DNA from: Hyperoplus lanceolatus
Taxonomy: Eukaryota; Chordata; Actinopteri; Uranoscopiformes; Ammodytidae
Direction of reading: 5' to 3'
DNA: 64,000 bases
NCBI GenBank assembly: GCA_026929865.2
Contig: CM049398.1
Span: 21,241,501 to 21,305,500, forward strand
The notes under the pieces were generated by a model. That model was not told the DNA's origin. It made no database searches and was given only the letters and a program-made list of their open reading frames with translations. Positions 23,456 through 36,311 of the stretch are shown here, in pieces (within the stretch, counting starts at the first letter, position 1; each line of letters begins with the position of its first letter). A program made the position numbers and the translations under genes.

Positions 23456-25180
23456 ATGCTAACTACATTCTTTTTATGGTCAGATGAAAAAAGAAAGAGT
23501 ATCCTGCAGGAGACATCCGAGTCCAGACAGCAATAAAGGGACACACCAGTAGGAGCCTTCAATCCACTCCACATCTGTATCCTGAAGCCTAACATCCCAT
23601 CCACTTTCTGTCCAGCAACCTATCCCACAATGCACTGGGAATCCAGAGATAGCCATCAGCCACAGACACCAGTCTTAACCCCAACACCACTCCGGAAATA
23701 CCTTCCTGTGTCTCCATCTCTCCCACCCAATTTGTCCACCCTTGTTCTGCCGCCCTCTGCCATATCTCTTTTTTCTCCCTCTGGCAATCCCTCACAGTGC
23801 CTCCCACACGAAATCAAAAAATAAATAAATAAAACCTCTATCCTCCTGTCTGTCTTTTCTTAAAAGTTGACGAGCTGGAATTCCCGGCCTCATAAAAGAT
23901 GCACACAGCAGCGCTGATGTTGGCTCTCCAGCAGCACTCAGACATGCTCTCACACACTCGCTCAGTGATATGTCTAGTAGTTTGAGAGGAAGGGGGGTAG
24001 AAAAGGCCGACATAAAGAAAATCTGATGGCAAAAGGCAGCAAGCGAGAAATCCTCACTGACCAAATGCTTAGCCGAGACTAAACACTACACAGTGTACTA
24101 AGCCAATCTCTCTCAGTTCCCCACTTCATTCTTTACTTTTCACTTTTCTTTCTCCCCCTTTCTAGTCCCCCCCCCACCATTGCTCGCTCTCTCTCCATTT
24201 CCCCTCTTTATCCTTCTTTCCTCAACATTCCTGACCCCTTGCAGCCTAATATCCTTGCATGTGTGTATATTTTTCGAGTGCGTATAGGTCGGTCGGCTAG
24301 TAAAGCTACAATAAATGGAGCGTCTTATTACAGCTTTGGGCAATCAAAACTTCAGCCAAGCTTTTTTCTTTCTTTTTTTCCAAGGGGTATTGAATTGAGC
24401 AAAACCTTTCCAGAAAAATGGTGTCGGAGAATATGTAGCAGCTTTGAGTATAGACTTAACAATAACGGAAAATGCCAACACCACAAACACTGCAGACAGA
24501 GCAGAATTCCTGTACTGCATCTGGTCACCGCATGGAGCAAAAAAAGAAGAAAAAAAGAAGGGAAAAGAAGGCAGTCTCTTAACTCAAACAATGAGTTGTC
24601 AGAGAACAACACACACACACAAACACGAACCAGGGAATCGACGCAACAGTACACCAAAACAAAGGATGATCTCATGAGAGGGTGTAACAGGGTGGAGATG
24701 AGGCAACAAAACAAAGAGAAGCAGTTCTCATAAAACAGAAAGAGACACTGCTTTATCAGCATTAAATCCAGGGAACTGAACATTTAGGCCCTGCTCATAA
24801 ATCCTGTACTACATGTATCTCTATAAAAGGGCGAACACTTTAGGAGTAACACCCCTACTTTTTTACAAGAAGGAACAACATTGCTGCAGTGGGTTGAGAA
24901 AAAACAAACCCTTTAACTTCTGCAAACCCCCCAACATCACAGCTGGGTGTGGTTCAGGTGTGGTCTGTTGTAATTTGGGACAACAGCCAGCTGTGATGTG
25001 GCCTCGTACTTCAGTGCCATGCTACATCACAGCTGCACACTGTAGGTTGTGGGAGAAAGCATGCTGTCACTACAAGTTAGCAGAGCACAGGGCAGGGTTA
25101 TTAGCCTGGGTGAAGTTACTCTTTGTACCTTTTTTAGTGGAGATGTGTGAGTGTGAGGCTGAGTGTGAGTGTGTGAGAGA

Positions 25181-25780
25181 AGCTGTATCCCATTCGAGGG
25201 GCGGCAGCCTACGAAGGCTGCATTTGAAGACCGATTGCGTCATAGTGGCGCGCAAAGGCTTGTCCCATTTGGAAGGCTCCTTGCAAGGCTCCTTCATATG
25301 CGGCCGAGAAATGCAGCCTTCGTTTCACGGTGTTGAAGGGTCCAACAGATGTATCCTTCGCGGCCCAACATATCCCAAGATTCATTGCGTTTTTTTCAGA
25401 GATGGCATAAAATGAAATAAAAAATAACAAAACAGCAACGTGTTGCTCCATCTTCTTAACTTTTATCTTCCTTTCTTTTTTTCTTGTACTTTTTTTTCTT
25501 TTCGTCTGGTAGGCAACTTCTTTTTGTTTTTTTCTCCGTTGACAAGGCTGTTTCCATTGGCAGCAATCAGGGTTGCTAGGCAGCACAGGAGCGGCGAATC
25601 ATCATGCAGGGTAACGGCTTGTTACGCAAACCGGAAATACTCGTAAACCGAGACCTGCGGAGACCGTCTCAATTAACAACACTCGTTCGGCCTTCGAATG
25701 GGCCTTCACAGGCTATGGCCTTCATAGACCGCATAGACCGCGTCCTTAGAAGGATGCGGCCCCTCGAATGGGATACAGCT
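25181..25780. mobile_element. 600-bp DNA miniature element with perfect 22-bp TIRs
   Basis: The left end AGCTGTATCCCATTCGAGGG (then GC) is exactly mirrored at the right end. Sub-terminal GC-rich words (GGCTGC, AAGGCTCCTT, GGCCTTC) resemble a fish repeat family I know. Both flanks are (GT/GA)-rich, so no target duplication can be read reliably. No transposase frame is present. Confidence 0.8.
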
Positions 25781-25795
25781 AGAGTGTGTGTGAGA

Positions 25796-25842
25796 GAGAG
25801 AGTGAGTGAGTGAGTGAGTGAGTGAGTGAGTGAGTGAGTGAG
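25796..25842. repeat. (GAGT)n tetranucleotide array
   Basis: About eleven units directly downstream of the miniature element. Confidence 0.9.
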
Positions 25843-28175
25843 TGCTTGCTTAATTGTTGGGAAGATGCTGAGCATACCAATCTGCAACAGGTAACGATCG
25901 AGTGACAGGGAATCTGATTTGACTCATCTGTATCTGACAAAAAGCCAATTTGTAGACTTACTTTTCGTGGGGTAATAAAGAAAAATATAGCACATGAGAA
26001 TAGCTCCAAGTCCACTGGGAGATAGATTTCACACAACTCCCTCTGTCTCTCCCTCATACGTTATCAGTGTGTCTTGATCTTCCGTCTGAACGGGGCAAAC
26101 CTCGGCTTCACGCTCACTAAGTCGCACAATGGCACACCTGGAGGCTGTGCAGAACAGCAGCTACCCGCCGAGAAAGGTTCACTCTTTCTGTGTAAAAGTG
26201 AATAGTGCAGAGAAAGATGGCTAATACACATCCTTTCATTGACCTTCTTGTCTGAAAATCGTCCAGAAGAGGAAATTCCAGTTTGATTCTGGCAGACTGA
26301 AAGCGTAAGGGCCTCTCTCTACGGACCATAAAGACAGAATTTGTCATTTTCTTTTCAGTTCAATAAAAACCTGGTGTTATAGCTTCGCCGCACAGTCTGG
26401 AGGCAGTCACAGCCCACGTGAACCAAAGATCACCAAGATTTCCAACTTTTCTGTTGCTGCTACAAAAGGCTGACATAGAAGGTTCCAGCTGGGTGATTCT
26501 AGAGAGACCCATTCAGGATCAGCTGACCCTTTTTTCCTCTAAAAAGGGGCTTGGTGGATTAGTGATGTCTGAATCTAATGAGACGGCTGCACAGCAACTC
26601 TTGTGAGCCTGGTTGGTACTCCTTGGACAGGAAGGCAGGTGAGTTAGGGGGAAGAGAGATGGAGCAAGAGGAAAGCAGCGAGAGCAAACTCTATAGTATA
26701 GGCCGGTCAGTTGCTATGTAACAGTGGTTGCCACAGAAACATCGGAATGGAAGGGAAAGCATGAATGAGAAAAAAAGAAGAAGAAAGGAACATGATTAGC
26801 ACCCACCCACGCACACACAAACATTTATCCTGCAGTGTCAGTCTACAAAGGCTTTGCGGTTGCGTCACATATCTCCTAGCAACACCATCTGGCACTATTA
26901 TGAAGGTCCAACTGGATAACTGGCTGTGAAACACTTTTGACGGACAGGCAAGAAAAAAAAGATCCATGGAAAAAGGTGTTGTATCTGAATCAGGATGTAG
27001 GTCAGAATCTTGCAGCAGGAAAAGGTGCCAAATAGGGTGATATAATATGACAATTCATGTTATTGTCATATACAGTTCAAGTTTGCTAGTTTAAGGAATC
27101 AACCTAATTTAAAAGTGCCAGAGGCTGCAGCCATGCTAGCAGCACTGTGAGGCTAGACTTTGTTAGCATTTAGCTTAATGGCGCTGCGGAACCTAACATC
27201 AGTAAGCTAAAATCACACAATGCCCATGTGCTAATTTTTAGCGTGTTCACCGTTAAGTTAAGTGTGTCGGGGTCTGTACAAAATATTCATGAAGCAGATG
27301 TTGACATGTTTTGTTGTTGAACAAATTGTATAATATTGATATCCATGTCGCCAAGTGGCTAGCATGGATAAAAACAGCATTAAGCTATGGTAAATACTAA
27401 TAGGTAGAAGACTAATATTGGATTGCGTTGCATGTGAGGCTACTGTTAACATAGCCACTACATTTTACCTGAAGCTACCATATACAGCACAGAAGGCCTT
27501 TTTCCACAGCAGAGTGTTTGGCTTGTCAGAGTAGAAAATGCCCATGTGTTAGTCTACTACTATCAATCACAATGGACCCAGCTCCATCCAGACTAAGTCA
27601 TGACAGTGAGACAGCATGTAGAATATGAGCACCCTGAAGCGTAAGCAGCTAAATGGATCTCGGACATTATTTATTACATTATTGTTACCTTGTGCTTTTC
27701 CTACCATGACATGACAAAATCACATAAATAACCAATTCAGCAAAAAGTAACGGCTGGCTGACCAAATACTATGGTGAGTTAGTTAATGAGCTCATTTCAG
27801 TAAACAGAAGTTGACCTGGTGTAGCCAATGTCAAAATTATTTGGCTGGGTTTACCCTCGCAACAATGACAAATGTCACACGTTAAACAAGCACATGAGCT
27901 TACATAAGACTGCGTGCTTACTGCTGAGAGAGTGATGTCAAACACAGGAGCTCCTCTGTGCTCGTCATGCGCATGTGAACAGAGGAAGAACTGATTTGAG
28001 GAACACCCCTCCCATTAGCTGTGCTCCCAATGGGACAGAACTAAAAAAGGGAAACATTTTCTTTATCTCCACTACAGAGACACACACACACATACAAGTC
28101 TGATACCGGATACTCCCAGGAAAATGGATTTGTTTATAACTGCTCACATGAAACAGTCACATTCCACCACTACAT

Positions 28176-28177
<2 letters not shown>

Positions 28178-28229
<52 letters not shown>
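28178..28229. repeat. (CA)n microsatellite
   Basis: About 26 CA units in intron 1. Confidence 0.95.
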
Positions 28230-28230
<1 letters not shown>

Positions 28231-29175
28231 GGGTGCTCTCTGTCATCTTTACTGTACACATTAACCATTGCTTTGTCAAAATATTCACCAACAGTGTGGA
28301 CTGAACCCTCTGACTCCTCGTAAACATCCCACAGGTCCAGAAAGGCCCCATTTGTTTAAAGGGAAACAATAATGATCATATAACTTTTTGTCCTGACTGT
28401 GAGATTACAGAACAAGGTTACACCAACAAACCAATAAAAGGATCCATACGGCAAACAGAAACAGTCTTTTGAGGATGTAGTTAACGGGAAAAAAGGCGAC
28501 ACCACTCAGACCCATTACAGTCGGTTTCCCGCACGAACCTCACATCACCAGTTATTGATATTAGTTAAAAATTGCACAAAGCGATTTGCAACTTCTGGGT
28601 TTGAGCCAAACCACTGAGAAAACTTTATAAAATGCGCATGGGGTCACTGTCAAGTTCAATGACGCGGTTACAAAACAGAAAAACAACTGCATTTTTTCAC
28701 ATTGTATCTGTGGCAGTGGCAGCGCTCCTATGTTTGCTTATTCTCTACATTAGACCAGACTTATTTCCTAATGGTCTCACACTCCTGTGAACCATGTGTT
28801 TGGACTGAGCTAATATCAGTGGTCTATTTGAACAAGGAGCTGGTGAGCAGTGGGACATTTGGTTAATGGTTACTCATGAGTAAACCCAAAGGAAAGGAAA
28901 TGTTTAAATGTTACACAGAGCACTTTCCAAAAACTTGGCGTGCACCGTCTACTGAGAGTCAGATTTGGACTGGTGTGTGTTTGTGTGTTTGTGTCTGTGT
29001 GTGAGGGGGGGAGCAAACTTAAACGGAAGAAGATAGCATGAATAAAGAGAGGAAATAGCTGCCAATGAACTTCAGGAGAGCCAGAGAAAATGGAAGAAAA
29101 AAGTGAGAGAAGAAAAGAGACCCCATGTTTCAACCCTGCACAATTCCCTCTCCCTCTCTCCTTATATGGAAGTGT

Positions 29176-29177
<2 letters not shown>

Positions 29178-29222
<45 letters not shown>
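29178..29222. repeat. (GT)n microsatellite
   Basis: About 22 GT units in intron 1. Confidence 0.95.
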
Positions 29223-29223
<1 letters not shown>

Positions 29224-32003
29224 TTTGTGTCTGTGTGTGCGCAATACGGGCTCAGTCCCAGTGTTGCTCTCAGAAGGAGCGATTAGATCAGCGAGCGCAC
29301 TAAAGGGTGTTTTTTCCCCTCGCCATTTGTACACTGCCGCTCAGTTTTACGGCTTTTCCAAAAAACTCAACTCTGTCATCCACTCTGCAATTGTTTAAAA
29401 TGTATGTGGCCTTCGTAGCAGCCTTCATAAATAATACTTAATGTTACCATTAATGTAAAATAGCCGTGAACCAATATGTGTGGTGGATATCAAAGTTCAT
29501 CTTTTAAAAACTCTATTCTCTTTTTTATCATCCGTCCTTGGGTGCAACAAATAATGGTCTTGAGCCGCAATTGAAGAACATTTAAGAAAAACTAAATTTT
29601 AGTCTTTGAAAGGCAGTAGAGAGAGGCAGGGAGGAGGAAGGGAGGGAGAAGAAGAGAGATTACAGTCACAGTCGGCCTGTTAATGGCTATGGCTCCTGAG
29701 AAGGGACAAAAAAATAAAACCCCTGAGATCTCTGCCTCTCAGGATGGAAGGAATCATAAGAAGCCAAAATCCTCCCATTCTTTCTTTTCCCCCTTTTTTA
29801 TTTCATCTTTCCCTCCCTCCTTGTTGCACCGGTCTGCTTCCCAGAATGTGCTGGCCGGTGCCCAAATGACTGGAATGCAGGAATCCTGGTAGCATGTCTG
29901 CATGAACACACACACATACACATGGTTTACACAAACACACACAATGTGTCCATCCACAATACTGAATGAGGAAGAATTTAATGCACCAACGGGTGTAAAT
30001 ATGCACCCATTGGTGCAGACTTGAGCCTCCAGATAAATGTGTCAGCTGGGTAACCTGTGTGTTCAGGTCCAAACATACATACTCTTTATTCTGAGCATGC
30101 TGGGTACCAGCAGAGGGGACAATTTAATTAACAACCAAATCCGTCATTTATACATGCCCTCTACCATGATACGCAGAGGGGGTCAAGACAAGATCAACTG
30201 CAACATATCTCTTTTCCGCTTGGCGAAATATACCAACCCTCCCCTCCCTTCTCCCATCTTCTCTAATGCCATCTTCCTCCCTCTTCCCCTTTCTCGTATC
30301 TTGTCATATGTATTTCCCTCCCTATCATGTTGTTCCTATATCTCTCATGGAGGGAGAGCGAGAGAGCGAGCGAGAGAGAGAGAAGGAGGAGGTGGGGAGA
30401 AAAGTTTGTTTTTCCGGAGAGGACAACATTCCCAGGGCCTGTACCATTCCCCTCCCTATTAATAGAGCACACACACATCCAACCCAAACACAAACTCTTC
30501 CATCGCTGCCTGTGGAAAACACAAGTCGAGGTCCCATAGCTTTATGTATCTGGCCCCGAATGCCAAAGAATATAGTTAGAATTTACCCATCAACCAACAA
30601 CTGCCAAAGAGATAAGGGGGCTGATATTAAGGCCCCAGAGTCAGTGCGATACCCAAAAGAAAGTCAATCGGGTAAGCTAACCTGCAGCTAAGAACTCGCC
30701 TCCTCCTCAGTGATTAACACACTTTCTCTTTTCTTTTTTGTTATCAGGACTGCAGCCTGTTATTAGGGAGATAAGATCCTGTCATGTAACTGTTAACTCT
30801 CTGCTGGGTTACTGCTGGTGGTGTTTTAGGAGCCGTAGAGGTCAGCCTCCAGGCTCGGCATGGGAGGTTGAAAGGCCCCGGTGCCAAGCCTGGTCACCTC
30901 AAGACTGGGATCAGGATCAGCACCTGAGGCAGTGCTCTGATTTATGGTGCACACTACAGTATGAGTGTTTACATGAAAACAAGCTGGGGTAAACAGACAT
31001 TTTATTAAACTAATCTAACTGGTGGCTTTGCACCTGGACGGCTCCAAATGACAGCAAGAGATGTATATATTGTTTTGCACCACAAAATACCACAAGGTAG
31101 AGGCAAATCGTTATCTAAGACAAGGTGTTTTTTTCCCCTGGGTGAGACAATAAGCATTTATTTATTTATATAAGTGGGGGGCCACTTTTGTAATCAGACT
31201 CACAAAAAGGGGCTAAAATTTAAAATCTTTCACTTTTATCGTCCGAAAAAATACTAAAGTCTGTGTTAAGAGGGTAGTCAAGTGGGAATTTAAGTGGGAT
31301 TTAGCAAGCACTGATGATCTACTCCAAGCATCATACAGAAAGAAAACATTGTGCAAACTGTGTCCACTCAGTAATTGCCACCACTATGTAGTAACATTTT
31401 TTTAATGAATTGTTGATAATGAATAAAATATATATAATATATATAATAAAATCTGCTCTTAAATGTAATGAGTGAATAACTACTGTACAATGTGGCTTGT
31501 CAACATGTAAAGTCCCTGAAAAAAACGTAATCTAACAATTTTTATATGAACATGATTTAATATGTTACTTTGAACAATAACTATGTTGATAGTCAAATGA
31601 CAACTGATAATTGAGTCACTGAAATGGATGACGGCATTTAGGTTAAATTGATGTTATTAAACCAACTTCAATACAATTCTCACATAACATAAGTGACTTC
31701 ACTTTGACAAATGAATCAAACAATGTGCTGTTATGAATTGATACAGCAGCAGTTATCCATTAACAGGATTTATATAATTTTTTCAGCCCATTCATGGGAT
31801 ATTTTACATGCAAAGAATTTAGACGGATGAAAAAAAGAAAAGAAAGTTCAAATTTGCATTATTCTGGATAGTTGTTTTTCAGCTTCCTAGAAATTAGAGG
31901 TATAAACAAACAACAAACAGCAAAGTTCTTTCTCGACAAATCCATCGTTGGCTGCTGATTTTACACTATGTGTGAATGCATGTGCTTTGGACCCTTCAAT
32001 CAG

Positions 32004-32188
<185 letters not shown>

Positions 32189-32746
32189 AGTCCAGAGTCT
32201 TTTATGGCTAAAGGGCTGTTCACTCTGTCAATAAGATCCAGATGTGAACTCAGTGGGAGAGGGGATAAAAATAGAGCGAGAGAGGTGAGCGAGACGGAAA
32301 GAGAAAGACGAAGACAGGGCCAGAAAGCAGAAAGCAGGAGAGACAGACGTAGAAACAATGACCTCAGTGAGAACAGTTTACGGGTTGAACGCATGAGAGC
32401 GGACAGACTGACGGGCTGAGCGGAAAGGTGGGGAACATGTATAAAAAGCAATGTTTGTTTTATTGTGCCGGCATTTTTCTTCTTCTTCTGTTCTCTAAAA
32501 CAGAAACACTATCCCCACACTGATGTCACCATATTCCTACAGCAACACACACACCCGTCCCACTCTGGGTTGCCATGAACGACAAAGAATACACATAGGG
32601 GTGGCGATCATATTCCTCTGGTCTCCGTCCTGACCACAGTGTTATTTGCTTGAAAAAAACTTATCTGGGCTGTTGAAGCAGCGGAGCTCCCACCAGCTCT
32701 TCTCTCTTTTTGCTCTGACAAACACATTAAGGGAGATGCAGGACTA

Positions 32747-32829
<83 letters not shown>
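32747..32829. repeat. (TG)n microsatellite, about 83 bp
   Basis: Uninterrupted TG run about 560 bp from the 183-bp AC array, in the opposite phase. Confidence 0.95.
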
Positions 32830-35074
32830 ACGCACGATGGTCAAAAATGCCTCTCCCAAACCCACTTCCTGCCCTGCCCTCTCAATGAAGACAATTATGG
32901 TTCCTGCGAGAAGGATAACACAGAAGATGTAGCTCCTTAAAAGGCAGGATCTGTGTCGTTTTCACCTCTGCACACATTTTTCAAATCAAAAGCCAATACC
33001 GCGTGGTTTTCAAACCTAAAGAATAGGTTTGAAAGAAGGGGTGCCGAGCTGAAGCCAATTATTATCATCATGGCAGTTTTGATTTATTAAAAGAGGACAG
33101 TGACTGGAGGGCGGCCACATCGATCACAAGCCTGGTTTCGAAGGCTAATTATATGGTTTTAGACTGAGGCACAATTATTCTGCAACAGCCTTATCTATCA
33201 CATGAATGGGTGGTAGCAAAGTTTTTTTTTTACTTTAAGTCAGATAAGGAAAGAGGGTAGACAAGTGTGAAAAGTCAGGTATCTTCAACAGATATTAAAA
33301 GTGGTTTTAAAGTAGGGCAGATGATAACGTGGGCTGCACTTAATTTGAAAAAAGGAATGTAAAGCAGACATTGCTGTTTTTGATGTTGGAGAAACGAAAA
33401 GGAGCCAATCACAGCTTTATAGGCCAGTTTAGGATTCAGGAGGTCAGCTTCCCACAAAGAGCCAGAAAAGCAGAATCAGAAATGTTTAAAACAATAATGT
33501 TATTAATTAATTGTAACCGTGTGACGTCTTTGTTGTCCATATCTGAACACAAACCATATTGTTTAATGGGGAGGCCAAGACACATTGAATGCTGCTAGGA
33601 AACTCTACCACAGCTCCCATTTCCAGGGATAATGGCTTGGGAGGGATGCATAATGCCACAAAATTACAACAAGTCCCATAGAGAAAACAGAGAGAGGTTG
33701 TTAAATGATTATCCAGAGAGCACTATAGACAAACGTGCATGGCGTCGATGTTTCTTCTTACTTGTGTGGAATAAATCACCCGAAGGCTGCACCTGCACCC
33801 TTCAAGCCTCAACAGAGTAGTTTCAAGGTCAGATTTTGAGCTATTTTGGGAGCTGTTTTGTCTACACAGTCAGTTCATTCCCTTGTAACTTCTCAGTGAG
33901 AGTAGCTGCACTGAAATGATGTTGAACGTCGGAGAGATAACGAAACGATACAACCGACATGTGACCGAGATGACATGAAAACAGTGCAACAAAAGGAGAT
34001 ATTATAATGAGTGTGTGAAAAGTGTCAGGTGCACTTGTATTTGATTCCCCATTCACTTGCGGTTGTTAAAATTTTGGGGATGGATTCCCATATCTGACCA
34101 AAGGAATGTTTTTTTTTTAGTTTTCTCGATGCAATTATTACACTGGAGATCCTTTACCAGGACAATTTTCTGAAAAATGCTCCATTCACTGATGTTTAAT
34201 GCAAAAATAATCTCTGCAGCCCCCTGTGCAAACCTTAAAGAATTCCTGACCTCCTTTCACTATAACATTTCAGAAACACACAATTGAAATGCCAACTGTT
34301 GAATACAATGTTTGAAAAGGAGAAAAAGTTCAGGCTCGTTTGAAAAGAAGAAGCTCTTTGAGGAGTAAAGAAGGACAACATTGTTTTGGGGGCAAACGAC
34401 TGACCCTATTGCAGACAACATCCAGACTGTCACTGGGTGATGGGAGCTTTGTGAGAGCCCTTCAAACATACCTCCAATCCCTAGCTAAATGGCAGTCATC
34501 ATCATTAACCATCATCATTGCCATCGTGATTACTCCTGTTATATTTGGCAAACTGTCCACTGGTTGAATGTGAGGGACAGCCAAGGGACAACAGGTCAGG
34601 AAACACACACGCACAGCTTGGCAAGGGGAAAAAAATTGGTACAACAATTTAATATTAACAGCAGCATTTGTGCCCAAATCTAGTCTTTACACACATCAGA
34701 AATGTATCCATAACTCTATCCCTGCCAGTCATGAGCATTAAACTTGCAGGATTGATCTGCACACAGAACAGTGGAAAAGTCTGAAAAAATGTGTGTAGCA
34801 GATTTCCTTTATCTACAAGAATAGAAATACAATCTTTAGAACAACATCTAATCATGCTTCCAAAAACTAGTTTATTATCAGTTGTGTGCACTGTGGAAAT
34901 ACACTTGAGTCACAATGTTGTGGGAAATGTAATATGATGGCTTCTTATCATAAAAAGAATCTCACTCTCACTGAAACCCACAGTTTAGTTCAGACATGCA
35001 CTGATTACACATACTAAAACATACTTCTGTTTCATAAAATAAATGTTTGCTTTTTTCAGACTGCTTTTCACATA

Positions 35075-36311
35075 GGGGAGAACAGGGGAATCGGAGGCAT
35101 CGGGTAATGTGAACCACCCCCTGTATCTAAGCAACGGAAAACATTTGTGGTCATGTGAGATATATGTTTTCAAGCCCCTCTCATTTCCTCATGGCCCTGA
35201 AAGAGAGGACCTCATGGTGCTGTGGTAAGCATGGTTTTTTTCACCAAAATAGGTATTTTGCACGTAAAAGTAAAATTTCTTGCTGTCAACTTAATCAACT
35301 GTTGTGCCAAAGCAAATGTATTCACGTAGAAAAACTTCAATCATACGTGTTGATGAACTACCAACATATGAAACCATGTGATGCTGATTACTGAATATTA
35401 GCCTGAAATGCTAAGAGAGGTAGTCTTTTCTCAAATTGTATTGGTGGGGGAAAGTGAGCCACTGTCTCACTTTCCCCCACCATGAGGCACAAGTTAAGTT
35501 TAGTCTTAAACATATTTTAATGTAATATTACATAACATATGTTTTATTTTAATGTCATACACATTGTAGAAAAGCCATCATGCCAAGGAAATACACCAGG
35601 AAGACGACCTGGGGCAACCACACGGAAAGAGCACCTTCTCATCTTTCCTCGTAACCTTCAGGGCTGGAATGTAGAGTAGGCCTAATTGTAGAGTACGACA
35701 GGCTGATGTTATAATCCAGTTGGGTCTTCTCCTGTGTTCTGAGTCCCAGGCTGTTCTCGCTGGTTCTGATTTTCCTATGTTTTGCCCCCCAGACACTAGC
35801 TGGCTCTAAGGGTCCTGTGTTCTGACCCCCAGACTGTGTTCTAATCTAACTGGTTCTATCTTTAATTTGAATCTTATTAAAACCTTTTAAATTATAATAT
35901 GTTGTATTTGATTTTGTTCAGAGTTACTTTCAAGTTTTTAGAAAATTTGCTTTGCTTAATTGACCAGACCCCATCATTCTTTTACTAGTCCGACATTAGC
36001 TCTGGAATGTGTGGCTAGCTTTCAGGATTCTTACTGTTACAATATGTGTTGTTATGGTAGTTTCAGAGTGGAAAAAGTAAGTGGATCAGTTTACCCCACA
36101 GCTGGGGTAAAGTGAGCCACATGACAACTTTTTTTTAAAACACAATCATATTTTCACTGCCCTTTGTCTTGAAAAAATTCTGCTAATGCCCATTTCTAGG
36201 AAACATCCTGAATTAATGGGAAATGTGTTAATTTGAGTGATAAATCATTTTAGCTCCCTTAGAGGGGAGCAAATGTAAAAAGTGGCTCAGATTACCCCGT
36301 TCTCCCCTATA
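35075..36311. mobile_element. DNA transposon remnant with TAGGGGAGAAC terminal repeats
   Basis: The left end TAGGGGAGAACAGGGGAATC and the right end (complement TATAGGGGAGAACGGGGTAA) form inverted termini. The sub-terminal TGGCTCAGATTACCCC and GGGGTAAAGTGAGCCAC words recur inside. A partial copy of the left end lies at 9381-9616. The interior of about 1.2 kb shows no transposase. The flanks offer only TA as a possible duplication. Superfamily unassigned. Confidence 0.65.
35443..35481. repeat. Perfect 16-bp hairpin with 7-nt loop
   Basis: GGTGGGGGAAAGTGAG is followed by CCACTGT and then by its exact complement, CTCACTTTCCCCCACC. It lies inside the DNA element at 35075-36311 and reuses that element's GGGAAAGTGAGCCAC word, so it probably arose from inverted copies of a sub-terminal repeat. 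Confidence 0.9.

Noticed and set aside
24239..24783. Frames of 143-164 codons on both strands
   Set aside because: Overlapping frames in both directions through Lys/Ser-rich simple sequence, with no conserved motif.
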